Positions 40,840 through 50,498 of a stretch of DNA of 64,000 nt are shown one piece after another (the first letter of the stretch is position 1; each line of letters starts with the position of its first letter). The stretch is from positions 36,197 to 100,196 of the forward strand of contig NZ_ABIC01000013.1 of assembly GCF_000172075.1 (NCBI RefSeq). The letters are read 5' to 3'. The position numbers and the translations under genes are program-made. Below the pieces are notes generated by a model. The model had not been told where the DNA came from. It saw nothing but the letters and a program-made list of their open reading frames with translations, and made no database searches. This DNA comes from Shewanella benthica KT99 (GTDB taxonomy: Bacteria > Pseudomonadota > Gammaproteobacteria > Enterobacterales > Shewanellaceae).

Positions 40840-41628
40840 ATGCAAGGGTCTCAAAAAAGTTTGCCCTTGGCGATTGTCAGAGGCGAGCCGATAAATCAGC
40901 TTCCCACCGATCTTTTTATTCCGCCAGAAGCACTGGAAGTGTTTCTTGAGTCGTTTGAAGGCCCGTTAGATTTACTCTTATATCTGATCCGTAAGCAGAA
41001 ACTCGATGTTGTAGAGCTGCCAATATGGCCTGTGACTAAGCAATATCTTGAGTATATTGAGCTACTGCAAGGCGCAAAAGTCGAGCTTGCCGCCGATTAT
41101 TTAGTCATGGCAGCCACCCTTGCTGAGATTAAGTCTCGTTTATTACTGCCTAGACCCGTGACCGAAGTTGAAGAGGAGGAAGATCCTCGTGCTCGGCTAA
41201 TACGTCAGCTTAAGGCCTATGAGGTGATTAGAGAGGCGCAGCAGCAACTCGATGATTTGCCCAGACTCGAGCGAGATGTGTTTCAGGCTAAGGTCACACC
41301 CGCAGCGGATATCAAGCCTGTGCTAGTGCCCCCTCAAGTGTCCCTGACTGAGATCGCCTTGGCATTTGGTGCCGTCATGAAGCGAATCGAGGCGACAGAG
41401 CATCACCATGTCAGGCGTGAAGTCTTGTCGACGCGTGAACGAATGACACAGATCTTGGCCAAGCTAGATGGTGAGGAATACTTACCATTTGAAGCACTTT
41501 TTGATGCCAAAGAAGGGCGCAGTGGTGTGGTAGTCAGTTTTTTAGCCTTGATGGAACTGGTTAAAGAGTTATTGGTCGAGCTGGTGCAGAGTGACCCATT
41601 TTCAACCATACATGTTAGGGCGTATTGA
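40840..41628 (+). CDS. scpA: Segregation and condensation protein A
   Basis: A kleisin of 262 residues that bridges SMC with ScpB in chromosome condensation. It has the typical ESFEGPLDLLLYLIRKQKLD and LVMAATLAEIKSRLLLP in the N-terminal helical domain and a C-terminal winged-helix (VSFLALMELVKELLVELVQ). ATG 40840 with AGGAG upstream is preferred over GTG 40810. scpB follows without a gap. Confidence 0.93.
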   Translation: MQGSQKSLPLAIVRGEPINQLPTDLFIPPEALEVFLESFEGPLDLLLYLIRKQKLDVVELPIWPVTKQYLEYIELLQGAKVELAADYLVMAATLAEIKSRLLLPRPVTEVEEEEDPRARLIRQLKAYEVIREAQQQLDDLPRLERDVFQAKVTPAADIKPVLVPPQVSLTEIALAFGAVMKRIEATEHHHVRREVLSTRERMTQILAKLDGEEYLPFEALFDAKEGRSGVVVSFLALMELVKELLVELVQSDPFSTIHVRAY

Positions 41629-42279
41629 TTGTCTAGCCAGAAGAAGCAAAAACTGCAGATAAATCCCGACCAACTTAAGCAGTTGATCGAGGCGAGCCTG
41701 TTCGTTTTAGGAAAAATGGTCAGCATAAAGAGCCTGAAAGAGACTGTGCTAGTGAGCTTCAGTGTCACTCGGGTTAAGATTAAAGCTGCGATAGAAGAGT
41801 TACAACAAGATTATCAGGGGCGAGGTGTTGAGCTAGTCAGCGTCGCCGGCGGCTATCGATTTCAAACTATCGAAGCTTTAAGTCCTTATCTGCAGCCCTT
41901 GTGGCAGGAGAAGGCAGCAAAATATTCACGGGCAACCTTAGAAACTTTGGCCGTAATTGCATACCGTCAACCTGTGACTCGAGGTGATATCGAGTTTGTC
42001 AGGGGCGTAGCAGTCAGTAGTCACACCATAAAAAGTTTGACTGACAGACAATGGATTAAAACGGTGGGGCATAAAGAAGTACCGGGTAGACCGGCGTTGT
42101 ATGCGACTACCACCGATTTTTTAGCCTATTTTGGCTTAGAACGTCTAGCGGACTTACCGCCGCTAACCGATACTGAGTCCTTAGAGGCCCTCTTTTCAAA
42201 TGTGAATTCAAGCTCGGATTCAAATGAAGAGACTGGGTCTGAAAATACATTAAACACAGAAGAGTCTACTAATGAGTGA
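41629..42279 (+). CDS. scpB: Segregation and condensation protein B
   Basis: A 216-residue partner of ScpA with two winged-helix domains. Signatures are [20 protein letters not shown] and [20 protein letters not shown], then [18 protein letters not shown]. It begins at a TTG directly after the scpA stop and ends in an acidic Ser-rich tail. It overlaps rluB by 8 nt. Confidence 0.92.
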   Translation: MSSQKKQKLQINPDQLKQLIEASLFVLGKMVSIKSLKETVLVSFSVTRVKIKAAIEELQQDYQGRGVELVSVAGGYRFQTIEALSPYLQPLWQEKAAKYSRATLETLAVIAYRQPVTRGDIEFVRGVAVSSHTIKSLTDRQWIKTVGHKEVPGRPALYATTTDFLAYFGLERLADLPPLTDTESLEALFSNVNSSSDSNEETGSENTLNTEESTNE

Positions 42280-43138
42280 AAAGTTGCAGAAAGTCTTGGC
42301 CCGTGCAGGCCATGGCTCCCGTCGTGAGATGGAGGCATGGATTGCTGCAGGTCGAATTAGTATAGATGGTGAGATAGCAAATCTTGGTGATCGCATCGAA
42401 GCCGATGTAAAGATCCGTATCGATGGTCGAGCCATTTCGATTAAATCGGCAGAAGATCTTATCTGTCGCGTGATTGCCTATCATAAGCCTGAGGGCGAGA
42501 TTTGTAGTCGCAAAGACCCGGAAGGTCGTCCTACGGTGTTCGACCGTCTGCCCAAGACACGTGATTCACGTTGGGTGGCTGTCGGTCGTCTCGATATCAA
42601 CACCTCAGGTCTGTTGCTGTTTACCTCAGATGGTGAGTTGGCAAACCGCTTGATGCATCCATCTAATGAAGTCGAACGTGAGTACGCAGTGCGTACCTTC
42701 GGTGAAGTCACCGATGCTTGTATTCAACGCCTGAGAACCGGCGTTACCTTAGAAGATGGCCCGGCGAGTTTTGATAAAGTGAAAGCGGCTGGCGGCGAAG
42801 GCATGAACAAGTGGTGGCATGTGTCACTTGCCGAAGGCCGTAACCGTGAAGTTCGCCGTTTATGGGAATCTCAAGAGGTACAGGTGAGCCGTCTTATCCG
42901 TATTCGTTACGGCAAGATTGAGTTACCTAAGTCTCTGCCTCGTGGCGGTTGGGTTGAGTTGACCATGGAAGAGGTGAATTACCTGAGAAAAACGGCAGGC
43001 TTGAAGGAAGAGACTCGTACCGTTCTAGGTACCGATAAGCACAGCGTCGCTCGCTCGAAAGTGAAGGGTTCTAAGATCCGTCGTGCAGTGCGCAAGCATA
43101 AAGCGGTAGCAAGTAAGCCAGGGCGTAAGAGAACCTAG
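42272..43138 (+). CDS. rluB: 23S rRNA pseudouridine synthase B
   Basis: Modifies U2605 of 23S rRNA by family knowledge. The 288-residue protein has an N-terminal S4 domain ([20 protein letters not shown]) and the catalytic Asp in [15 protein letters not shown] basic C-terminal tail ([19 protein letters not shown]) extends past the catalytic domain. Confidence 0.95.
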   Translation: MSEKLQKVLARAGHGSRREMEAWIAAGRISIDGEIANLGDRIEADVKIRIDGRAISIKSAEDLICRVIAYHKPEGEICSRKDPEGRPTVFDRLPKTRDSRWVAVGRLDINTSGLLLFTSDGELANRLMHPSNEVEREYAVRTFGEVTDACIQRLRTGVTLEDGPASFDKVKAAGGEGMNKWWHVSLAEGRNREVRRLWESQEVQVSRLIRIRYGKIELPKSLPRGGWVELTMEEVNYLRKTAGLKEETRTVLGTDKHSVARSKVKGSKIRRAVRKHKAVASKPGRKRT

Positions 43139-43207
43139 TTAAAAAGGGTTAAATAAGTGACTAGATTACTAGGATTTAGTGCCTAGGAACCTATCTAGTA
43201 TGAATTA

Positions 43208-43234
43208 GAAAAGGCTGCTGATGCAGCCTTTTCT
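43208..43234. terminator. Bidirectional terminator between rluB and yciK
   Basis: GAAAAGGCTGC (43208) pairs with GCAGCCTTTTC (43223-43233). A and T runs at both ends would serve both convergent genes. Confidence 0.85.
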
Positions 43235-43297
43235 GTGTCTGGACTTTGTCTTGTCTTGTCCTAGGAACTAGATTCTAGAACCTAGGTACTTCCTATC

Positions 43298-44035
43298 TTA
43301 CTGTGCGTTCAGCTGCTGACCGTTAACATCTGCAGAATCATCACCCATAAGATAAAGATAAGTCGCCATGATATCTTCCGGCTCTTTGAGTGTGCTTGGG
43401 TTTTCAGCCGGGTAGGCATTAGCGCGCATTCCAGTGCGAGTCGCACCAGGGTTTATGCTATTGACTCTCAAGCTGGAGCCTTCATATTCATCGGCGATAG
43501 ATTGCATCATGCCTTCGGTGGCAAATTTAGAGATGGCGTATTCGCCCCAGAATGCGCGGCCCTGACGTCCGACGGCGCTAGAGGTAAACACCAGTGATGC
43601 CTTAGGTGCCTTCTTCATGATAGGTAATAGTGCCCTGGTCATCATGATTTCGGCGATGACATTGACCTGCATGACCTCTTTCACCGAATCCATTGAAATA
43701 TGTTCAAATGGGCCTAAAACACCTAGCAGGCTCGCGTTATGCAGGGCCCCATCCAGGTGACCAAACTGCTCTTCGATGGTCTCAGCCATATCGACATAGT
43801 TTTGCTCGGTAGCCCCTTTTAAGTCCAAAGGAATAATCGCTGGCTTAGGATAACCTGCTTGTACTATCCGGTCATATACGGCTTCTAATTTCTTCACTGT
43901 CTTGCCAAGAAGAATAACGGTGGCGCCATGCTTAGCGAAACTGATGGCTGCGGCGCGTCCAATCCCGTCGCCAGCGCCTGTTATGAGTATAGTTTTATTA
44001 ATAAGTAGATCTTTTTCAGCTTGATATTCCAACAT
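43298..44035 (-). CDS. yciK: YciK-type short-chain dehydrogenase
   Basis: A 245-residue SDR oxidoreductase. The NAD(P) motif is TGAGDGIG near residue 19. NASLLG and the catalytic YAISK (Tyr-xxx-Lys) follow a Ser-rich VFTSSAVG. The sequence matches YciK, whose substrate is unknown. The neighbourhood with rluB and sohB is conserved. Confidence 0.92.
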   Translation of the reverse strand: MLEYQAEKDLLINKTILITGAGDGIGRAAAISFAKHGATVILLGKTVKKLEAVYDRIVQAGYPKPAIIPLDLKGATEQNYVDMAETIEEQFGHLDGALHNASLLGVLGPFEHISMDSVKEVMQVNVIAEIMMTRALLPIMKKAPKASLVFTSSAVGRQGRAFWGEYAISKFATEGMMQSIADEYEGSSLRVNSINPGATRTGMRANAYPAENPSTLKEPEDIMATYLYLMGDDSADVNGQQLNAQ

Positions 44036-44300
44036 GAGTCAATATTTCCTGTTGGCGGAAAACCCCGCCACCTCTAGAGTCACTGATGTGATAAACACTG
44101 GTTTTAAACAAATGATTAATTATCGTGGGTGTATTCGTTGATCGTATGTAACAAAAATGTAGCTAAGTCAATATTTTTACGTTAACTTGAGCTTGGGTAA
44201 GGACGGGTAAAAGTCCTACTTTGGTCACACGGTATTGCCTATTGTGACCAATTTTTTTGGGGAAAACAAAAATTATTACAATAAGATTTGGGGAACAAAG

Positions 44301-46769
44301 ATGAAAAGACTCTTTTTGGGTGTTGTGATTGCATCTGCGCTAGGACTCACGGCCTGTAGTGAAGATAGTGTCGATGAGTTAAAAGATAAGGTTGAGCCTC
44401 TGATCCCTGAGTCTCATATGGTATTTGATCCAGCCAATGGTAAAGTGCCTTTGCCAAATGATTTACTCTTTAACGGCACTATAGATGGCACGATTAATAT
44501 CCCTGGCGAAGCGGCCGATGGCTCCAGTGATTATACCGATCCTTCGATGGCTCTTGGCGCATTAGATGGTTGGTCGACCACGGCGCCTATCTCTATCACA
44601 GTTGAGCCGGCAACCGATCATGATGGTACTGTTCTAAGTTTAGATGTGGCATCCGTTTTTCAACCCGGTGCGGTGAGAGTATTTGAGGCCACTGTTGGCG
44701 GCGAACTATCATCCGATCCAGAATGTAAAGCCAGCCCATCAGCTTCCGCCTGTAAAGTAGGGGATGAGCTACAATTCGGTGTAGACTTTGTCTCGAAGGG
44801 CTCAGGTAACACCATAGCCATTGTTCCATTGAAGCCCCTTAAAGCCAGTCAATCATATATTTATGTGACGACAGATTTAATACTAGATTCTGCGGGTCGC
44901 TCCATCGCGCCGTCGAGCACATATGGTCTACTTAAACTCGATATCGATACTCATCCACTCGAGACCGAAGATCAACTGATACTACAAACATTGGTCAATA
45001 GCTATGAGAAAGGCATAGCGGCCGAGCATGGTGTGGATCTTGAAACGATCAGTTATTCGGGTCTGTTTACCACTCAGTCAGTCTCAGATGTCTATGAAAC
45101 ACTGAAACTCTTGATGGCTCAGCCTGGATCGCCTTATGCGCCAAAATTCTCAGTTGCACCTGCTCCTCTTGGCTATACCCTAGCCACTGCAGCCGGGCTA
45201 ACAGAAGCCGATGGTTTGGCTTTTGTCTTGGCTGATATGGCCAATGTATTTACTGCTGAATTAACCTTGCCTATCTTCGGTGATTGTTCTTCTGCGGGCT
45301 GTTTAGACGAAAACATGCAGCCTACGATAAATGGTAGCTGGAAAGCGTTCGGTGATAGCCCAGTTTCCGTGCTACTGGCACTTCAAGCTGGCACCATGAG
45401 TCAGCAAAATTACGGCATGCAAGCCATGGCCTATGACATTGACCCAGCTGCGGGCATTGCTAACCCAGCGCTTTTAGCGGGCAAAACCTGGTTACTCGAC
45501 GATGGTACAGCGGCCGATAAAGCCAAGCATTTGACCAAGTTTAATCCTATTCCGGCCATTAAAGGCTACGAGAAGGTGCCGGTATTTATTACCTTGCCCG
45601 ACGCGGCTAAGCTAGCAGCCTTCAACGAGTCTCAAGGTCTTCCCTTTGTGGCGCCTACTGCTGGTTGGCCGACGAATATCGCACTGCATGGTTTGGGCGG
45701 CGGCAAAGAGACTGCGATGACTTTCGCCGGCACCTATGCGGCTATGGGTATCGCGACGATTGCAATCGATCATCCATTGCACGGTGCACGTTCATTCGAT
45801 GCTGATGGAGATGGTGTCTACGAAGTGTCGGCGTCAGCACCTGAGTTCGGTGTTGCAATAGGAAAACCCCAAGCCTTTGTCAATGGTAATCCATTGGCCT
45901 TCATCAATATTGCCAGCACATTAACTGTGCGTGATAATTTCCGTCAGAGTGTTGTCGATCATCTGGGTGTGCGTCTGGCACTGACAGGCCTATCTATGCA
46001 GCTGGCTCAGATGGAGTTACCGCAGATATTTGATATTGGCAAGATCAGCTCACAAGGTTTAAGTCTTGGTGCTATCGTCAATACCAACTTTTCAGCCTAT
46101 GCCAGCACAGGCTTAGTTCACCCCGAAACGGGTACTGCACTGCCAAACGTTTATGCGTTGAATGCATCTTCATTGGTTGCGCCCTCGGGTGGTTTAGCCG
46201 GAACATTCATTGGCTCGCCAACTTTTGCGCCCATGTTGTTCGAAAATATCGTCACGACAGATGCCTTCCAAGCATTGGTTGATGAAGCCAATACCGCTGG
46301 CTATGAACCTGGTACGCCAGAATATGCAGCGCTTGTTCAAGCCGTCTATAAAGGTTTCATACCTGCCTTTGCCTTTGCGGTTCAGACCGCAGTGGACAGC
46401 GCCGATCCGATAAACCATGCTGCTATGCTTAAAGCAACGGGTCTTCCGGTACACTTGGTTGAGATAGTGGGTGACGGCACCGATGAGAATAAGCCAGATC
46501 AGGTATTGCCAAACAGTGTCGAAGGATTTCCTACTGCGGGTACTGAGCCACTTATCACCGCCTTGGGTCTAGAGTGTATCGATACTACAACGGCAGGTTC
46601 TGGGGCTGTTCGCTTCGTTGAGGGGCATCATAGCTCCCTTACTGATACTTCCGGCACTGCTGCAACGGTAGAGATGCAGCAAGAAGTTGCCGGGTTTGCG
46701 CTGACTGCGGGGAAAGGCTTTGCGACTATCTTAGTTGATAATAGCGATGTTCTTCTGCCTTGTGGCTAG
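44301..46769 (+). CDS. VolA/Pla-1 family lipoprotein phospholipase
   Basis: An 822-residue lipoprotein. The signal peptide MKRLFLGVVIASALGLTAC ends in the lipobox, with Cys19 as the lipidation site. The family (Vibrio VolA, Aeromonas Pla-1) is a surface-exposed lysophospholipase that frees fatty acids for growth. The region ALHGLGGGKETAM resembles the oxyanion loop, and GLSLG is the nucleophile elbow near residue 590. The true start is ATG 44301 with GGGG upstream. Confidence 0.88.
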   Translation: MKRLFLGVVIASALGLTACSEDSVDELKDKVEPLIPESHMVFDPANGKVPLPNDLLFNGTIDGTINIPGEAADGSSDYTDPSMALGALDGWSTTAPISITVEPATDHDGTVLSLDVASVFQPGAVRVFEATVGGELSSDPECKASPSASACKVGDELQFGVDFVSKGSGNTIAIVPLKPLKASQSYIYVTTDLILDSAGRSIAPSSTYGLLKLDIDTHPLETEDQLILQTLVNSYEKGIAAEHGVDLETISYSGLFTTQSVSDVYETLKLLMAQPGSPYAPKFSVAPAPLGYTLATAAGLTEADGLAFVLADMANVFTAELTLPIFGDCSSAGCLDENMQPTINGSWKAFGDSPVSVLLALQAGTMSQQNYGMQAMAYDIDPAAGIANPALLAGKTWLLDDGTAADKAKHLTKFNPIPAIKGYEKVPVFITLPDAAKLAAFNESQGLPFVAPTAGWPTNIALHGLGGGKETAMTFAGTYAAMGIATIAIDHPLHGARSFDADGDGVYEVSASAPEFGVAIGKPQAFVNGNPLAFINIASTLTVRDNFRQSVVDHLGVRLALTGLSMQLAQMELPQIFDIGKISSQGLSLGAIVNTNFSAYASTGLVHPETGTALPNVYALNASSLVAPSGGLAGTFIGSPTFAPMLFENIVTTDAFQALVDEANTAGYEPGTPEYAALVQAVYKGFIPAFAFAVQTAVDSADPINHAAMLKATGLPVHLVEIVGDGTDENKPDQVLPNSVEGFPTAGTEPLITALGLECIDTTTAGSGAVRFVEGHHSSLTDTSGTAATVEMQQEVAGFALTAGKGFATILVDNSDVLLPCG

Positions 46770-46797
46770 AATTACTCTAACGAGTAAACATTAACTG

Positions 46798-46820
46798 AAC
46801 CCAGCATTTGCTGGGTTTTT
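46798..46820 (+). terminator. Terminator after the phospholipase gene
   Basis: AACCCAGC pairs with GCTGGGTT over a 4-nt loop, followed by TTTT, about 30 bp after the stop. Confidence 0.85.
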
Positions 46821-46915
46821 ATTGGCTGATTTACCCGATAGCACATTTGTTATTGAGCTTATTCTGCTAGAATAAGCTCAATTTTGCATTCAAGATAAAT
46901 AAGCTGGAGCATACT

Positions 46916-47947
46916 TTGGATTTTTTGTACGAATATGGATTGTTTTTTGCCAAAGCGATCACAGTAGTGATATCGATAATGGCTGTCATCCTTGTGGTGC
47001 TTGCTTCTGCGATAAAGCAAAAAGGAGAGAAGGGAGAGTTATTGCTGATAAACCTTTCTGAAAATCTTAAAAACCTTAAGCATGATCTTAAAGAGGAGTT
47101 GCTGACTAAGAAGCAGTTCAAAGCCTATAAGAAACAGCTGAAAGCCGACGAGAAGATCAAAGAGAAAGCCGAGAAAGAACAAGATGAACAGACATTAGAC
47201 CCTAGAGTGTTTGTGGTCGATTTTAAGGGCAGCATAGATGCCAGTGAAGTAGCTTCTCTACGTGAAGAGATCAGCGCCATCCTAACTATCGCTGAAACGG
47301 ACGATGAAGTTATTGTCAATGTTGAGAGTGGTGGCGGCATGGTTCATGGCTATGGTTTAGCATCGAGTCAGCTGGACCGTCTGCGTCAGGCCGGTATTCA
47401 TTTGACTATTTGTGTTGACAAAGTGGCGGCTAGTGGCGGTTACATGATGGCGTGTGTGGCGAATAAGATCTATGCGGCTCCATTTGCGATTGTTGGCTCG
47501 ATTGGCGTTGTAGCGCAGATACCTAACTTCAATAAACTGCTCAAGAAGCACGACATCGATTATGAACAGCATACGGCAGGGGATTTTAAGCGAACCTTGA
47601 CCCTATTTGGTGAGAACACCGACGAGGGCCGGGCGAAGTTTCAGGCTGAGCTTGAAGACACTCATGTGTTATTTAAACAGTTTATCGCTAAATATCGTCC
47701 TGAATTAGATCTTGATAAAGTCGCCACGGGTGAACATTGGTATGGTCAACAGGCCATCAAACTGGGCCTTGTCGACGCCATATCGACTAGTGATGATGTG
47801 GTGATGAAACTCGCAAGAGAGAGAACCGTGATCAAGGTGCGCTATCAGTTGAAGAAAAAGTTTGCCGATAAAATTGCTCATGGGATATCACTGTCATTTA
47901 ACGCAATATTCAATAAACTCGCCGAGAAAAATCAACGACTAGGCTAA
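46916..47947 (+). CDS. sohB: Inner-membrane peptidase SohB
   Basis: A 343-residue S49 signal-peptide-peptidase-like protease. It has one N-terminal membrane helix (VVISIMAVILVVLAS) followed by a charged coiled stretch. The catalytic Ser is in AASGGYMMAC (about residue 179), and the Lys is in the following GDFKRTLT region by family pattern. It starts at TTG 46916 with CTGGAG 6-7 nt upstream; the N-terminus aligns with E. coli SohB. Confidence 0.95.
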   Translation: MDFLYEYGLFFAKAITVVISIMAVILVVLASAIKQKGEKGELLLINLSENLKNLKHDLKEELLTKKQFKAYKKQLKADEKIKEKAEKEQDEQTLDPRVFVVDFKGSIDASEVASLREEISAILTIAETDDEVIVNVESGGGMVHGYGLASSQLDRLRQAGIHLTICVDKVAASGGYMMACVANKIYAAPFAIVGSIGVVAQIPNFNKLLKKHDIDYEQHTAGDFKRTLTLFGENTDEGRAKFQAELEDTHVLFKQFIAKYRPELDLDKVATGEHWYGQQAIKLGLVDAISTSDDVVMKLARERTVIKVRYQLKKKFADKIAHGISLSFNAIFNKLAEKNQRLG

Positions 47948-47970
47948 TCGTTTGAGATGTGATACACCGG

Positions 47971-47996
47971 AAAAGCCTGCATATGCAGGCTTTTTT
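47971..47996 (+). terminator. Terminator after sohB
   Basis: AAAAGCCTGCA pairs with TGCAGGCTTTT, followed by additional T residues. Confidence 0.88.
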
Positions 47997-48083
47997 ATGG
48001 GTAGCTTTTGGATGAATAGATTGGGCTAATATTGGGGGGATGAAGTTAGACCAATCGGTATTAGCTGTTTAGCTCAGGCTAGC

Positions 48084-48440
48084 CTAATGTGTGAGTCTTA
48101 ACTCTTGTCTGTGCTCATGTTGATGACTCTCGGCGCACTGGGTACATCTCTGCTCTACGGGATTGATGTCTAAGCGTTCGGCTTCTATCTCATTCTCACA
48201 ATCGGAGCAGAGACCGTATAGGCCAATATCCAGCTGACATACTGCGGCATCGACTTGGGTTATTTGGCTAAATAATGGGTGTTCACATAAGCCTGCCTGG
48301 GTTAATAGAACTATCAGTTCGCATCGCGAACTCGATTGAGTATCTAGGCTGATGTTTTTACTCTGGGCAAGTTTACCTATCTCTATCCTTAGATTAGATT
48401 CTAGCTGTGACAATTCATGTCTGGTATGGGATCTGCTCAC
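48084..48440 (-). CDS. DksA/TraR-type zinc-finger protein
   Basis: A 118-residue protein whose C-terminal half has the C4 zinc finger GLYGLCSDCENEIEAERL followed by CTQC, as in TraR/DksA proteins that act through the RNA polymerase secondary channel. The coiled-coil part is short and lacks an obvious DxxDxA tip. Whether it touches polymerase is therefore unknown. Confidence 0.82.
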   Translation of the reverse strand: MSRSHTRHELSQLESNLRIEIGKLAQSKNISLDTQSSSRCELIVLLTQAGLCEHPLFSQITQVDAAVCQLDIGLYGLCSDCENEIEAERLDINPVEQRCTQCAESHQHEHRQELRLTH

Positions 48441-48638
48441 GAGTATATGCCTGAAAAGTTATTTCGGAGATTAAGTCTAAACTGGTGAGGTTTTTTGACT
48501 ATGACTGAGATCAATTCTAGGTCATATTTAGTGCTTCCATCAGTAAGAACTAAGCTGGAACTGGGAAATTTTGTCTACTTTTTATCAGAGGTATGATCAG
48601 GCGGGAGAGACTCTTACTGATTGCTACGTACTTTAGAC

Positions 48639-49571
48639 TTATGCGAGTGCTCTCAGTAAAGAGAGAATTTCCGGCGTTTTTTTCAATACTCTCACTTGGG
48701 TAAACAGTTCATCGGCTTCACTGTATTGTTTTGCGATGAATTTAAGCCACTGTTTTATTCGAGCAGGATAATATTTCTCTTTCTCGCTGACGATTTCGTC
48801 GTCCGAGTATTGTAATAGTAGCCGTAAGACTTCAGGCCATGGCATTTTAGTTTGGCATCCCTTGATCACTTGGGCTAGATTAGGTACGGCCAATGCGCCT
48901 CGGCCTATCATGACATCATCACACTGACTGACTTGTTGGCACTCGAGATAATCTTCACGGCTCCACACCTCACCATTTGCGATCACAGGTATTGAGATAG
49001 CCTGTTTTATTTGGCGAATATATTCCCAGTGAGCAGGGGGCTTGTAACCTTCTTCCTTGGTTCTGGCGTGCACGGTCAGTTCTGTGGCTCCTGCGGCTTC
49101 AATCGCTTGAGCTATTTCGACGCAGCGACTCTTATCATCCCAACCAAGGCGTATCTTTGCGGTTGCCGGGAGTGGTTCGGGCACGGCCTCACGGACGGCT
49201 TTGACTATGCGGTAGATGGTCTCAGGCTCTTTTAGCAGCGCCGCTCCGCCATTGTTGCGATTGACCATGGGAGCTGGACAGCCAAAATTAAGGTCGACAC
49301 CAAGGGAGCCAAGTTCGACGGCGCGCAGGGCATTTTCCGCCATCCACTGTGGGTGTTGGCCGAGCAACTGTAATCTGACCGGGGTGCCGGACCTAGTCTT
49401 ACTCTCATTAGCCAATTCGGCGCATAGGCGATAGAAGACTCTTTCCGGCAGGAGTTGATCCACCACGCGAATAAACTCACTGATCACCAGATCGTATCCA
49501 CCGACACCGGTCAGGAGTGCTCGCATAGACGCATCGGCGACGCCTTCCATTGGGGCGAGTATTACACGCAT
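48639..49571 (-). CDS. dusC: tRNA-dihydrouridine(16) synthase
   Basis: A 310-residue FMN enzyme that reduces uridine 16 in tRNA. It starts MRVILAPMEGVADASMRALL. The catalytic Cys is in LNFGCPAPMVNRNNGG (about residue 98). HARTKEEGY and GRGALAVPNLA bind FMN and tRNA. The N-terminal ELLPERVFYRLC type and length fit DusC rather than DusA or DusB. Confidence 0.93.
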   Translation of the reverse strand: MRVILAPMEGVADASMRALLTGVGGYDLVISEFIRVVDQLLPERVFYRLCAELANESKTRSGTPVRLQLLGQHPQWMAENALRAVELGSLGVDLNFGCPAPMVNRNNGGAALLKEPETIYRIVKAVREAVPEPLPATAKIRLGWDDKSRCVEIAQAIEAAGATELTVHARTKEEGYKPPAHWEYIRQIKQAISIPVIANGEVWSREDYLECQQVSQCDDVMIGRGALAVPNLAQVIKGCQTKMPWPEVLRLLLQYSDDEIVSEKEKYYPARIKQWLKFIAKQYSEADELFTQVRVLKKTPEILSLLRALA

Positions 49572-49932
49572 TTTGTCGCTCTTGTCAGATTCATTGTTAT
49601 TAGGTTCACTGGATCAGTTTATTTATTGGCTAGCATGGTTAAGGAGTGTTGAAATATCTGTCCTACAACTAGCGCGGCCAGCATTTTAGCTTATGATGAG
49701 GTAGGATTCAAAACTTGTTTTTATTGTTTAACTTCAATAGCCTTATCGATTGAATTTATTGCATTATTTATTATTGTTAGACTTGAAGTTTACTAAAATA
49801 TGCGGCATAAATGTGATCTTGTTAAAATTTTTGAAATAAGTTTGAGCTACATCAGGTCTACTTATGCAAGCCAGCTGACATGCAGTGTAGTTGGTAACCT
49901 AAACTACTTTATTGATTTTAAAGGAATACATT
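49572..49932. other. Upstream region of the RiPP operon
   Basis: A 361-bp AT-rich gap between divergent dusC and hvfA. A small dyad (GTAGTT at 49887, AACTAC at 49902) lies just before the hvfA ribosome-binding site AAAGGAATA. TGTGATCT near 49812 is only half a CRP site. No clear operator was identified. Confidence 0.45.
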
Positions 49933-50361
49933 ATGAATTTAGTTAAAAAAACTGCTGTTGCTGCTGCCCTTGGTACTATTGTTATGGGTTCGGCATTTGC
50001 CGGTGAAGCTCAGGCCAACCCATTTGGTTTTAGCCAGATGGAAGCGGGTTACCAGCTTGTCGATGGCGAAGGTAAATGTGGCGGTGACATGAAGAAGGGC
50101 AAAGAAGGCAAGTGTGGCGATGACATGAAGAAGGGCAAAGAAGGCAAATGTGGCGGCGACATGAAGACAGCCCATGAAGGCAAGTGTGGCGGTGACATGA
50201 AGAAAGCCAATGAAGGCAAGTGTGGCGGTGACATGAAGAAGGGTAAAGAGGGAAAATGTGGTGAAGGCAAGTGTGGCGGTGACATGAAGAAAGCCAATGA
50301 AGGCAAGTGTGGCGGCGACATGCAGAAAGCTAAAGAAGGTAAGTGTGGCGGTGACATGTAA
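49933..50361 (+). CDS. hvfA: HvfA-type RiPP precursor with nine EGKCG motifs
   Basis: A 142-residue secreted precursor peptide. Residues 1-23 or 1-28 form a Sec signal peptide (cleavage after AFA or AQA). From residue 46 the protein is a repeat of EGKCGGDMKKxx with nine EGKCG motifs, and its only cysteines are Cys49, 61, 73, 85, 97, 109, 114, 126 and 138. In the HvfA family the cysteines are converted by HvfB-HvfC into oxazolone/thioamide pairs that bind copper. The repeat ends flush with the stop. The ATG follows AAAGGAATA; a TTG at 49912 is rejected. Confidence 0.88.
   Translation: MNLVKKTAVAAALGTIVMGSAFAGEAQANPFGFSQMEAGYQLVDGEGKCGGDMKKGKEGKCGDDMKKGKEGKCGGDMKTAHEGKCGGDMKKANEGKCGGDMKKGKEGKCGEGKCGGDMKKANEGKCGGDMQKAKEGKCGGDM
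50068..50361 (+). repeat. 36-bp coding repeats in hvfA
   Basis: Eight near-identical 36-bp units, each encoding EGKCGGDM plus four mostly basic residues, with one shortened 15-bp unit (EGKCG at residues 111-115). Third-base differences between units are few, suggesting recent expansion or conversion. Confidence 0.9.
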
Positions 50362-50409
50362 GTCAATTTTATCTGTTGAGGCTTAGCCTTTACGATAGTG
50401 AATAGATAT

Positions 50410-50443
50410 TTAAGGCCGGTGTATACTGGCCTTAATTGTTTTT
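50410..50443 (+). terminator. Hairpin with T tract between hvfA and hvfB
   Basis: TTAAGGCC (50410-50417) and GGCCTTAA (50428-50435) form a perfect 8-bp stem that can extend inward by three pairs around a GTAT loop. TTGTTTTT follows at 50436. It looks like a leaky terminator that lets hvfA be made in excess of the maturation genes. Confidence 0.75.
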
Positions 50444-50498
50444 ATCCAAGTATAAAACTGAAATTTTCTATAGTCAGCAAAGTTTTTTTGGAGTGAAT

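Noticed and set aside
50068..50361. CRISPR-like spaced repeats
   Set aside because: The 36-bp periodicity is a coding repeat with no unique spacers and no cas genes nearby.
50049..50366. 105-codon minus-strand reading frame with repeated SPPHLPS units
   Set aside because: It is the antisense of the hvfA repeats; the periodicity comes from the real gene on the plus strand.
50436..50498. Upstream start of HvfB at 50436
   Set aside because: It would begin inside the T tract of the hairpin; the family start is at 50499 with a ribosome-binding site.
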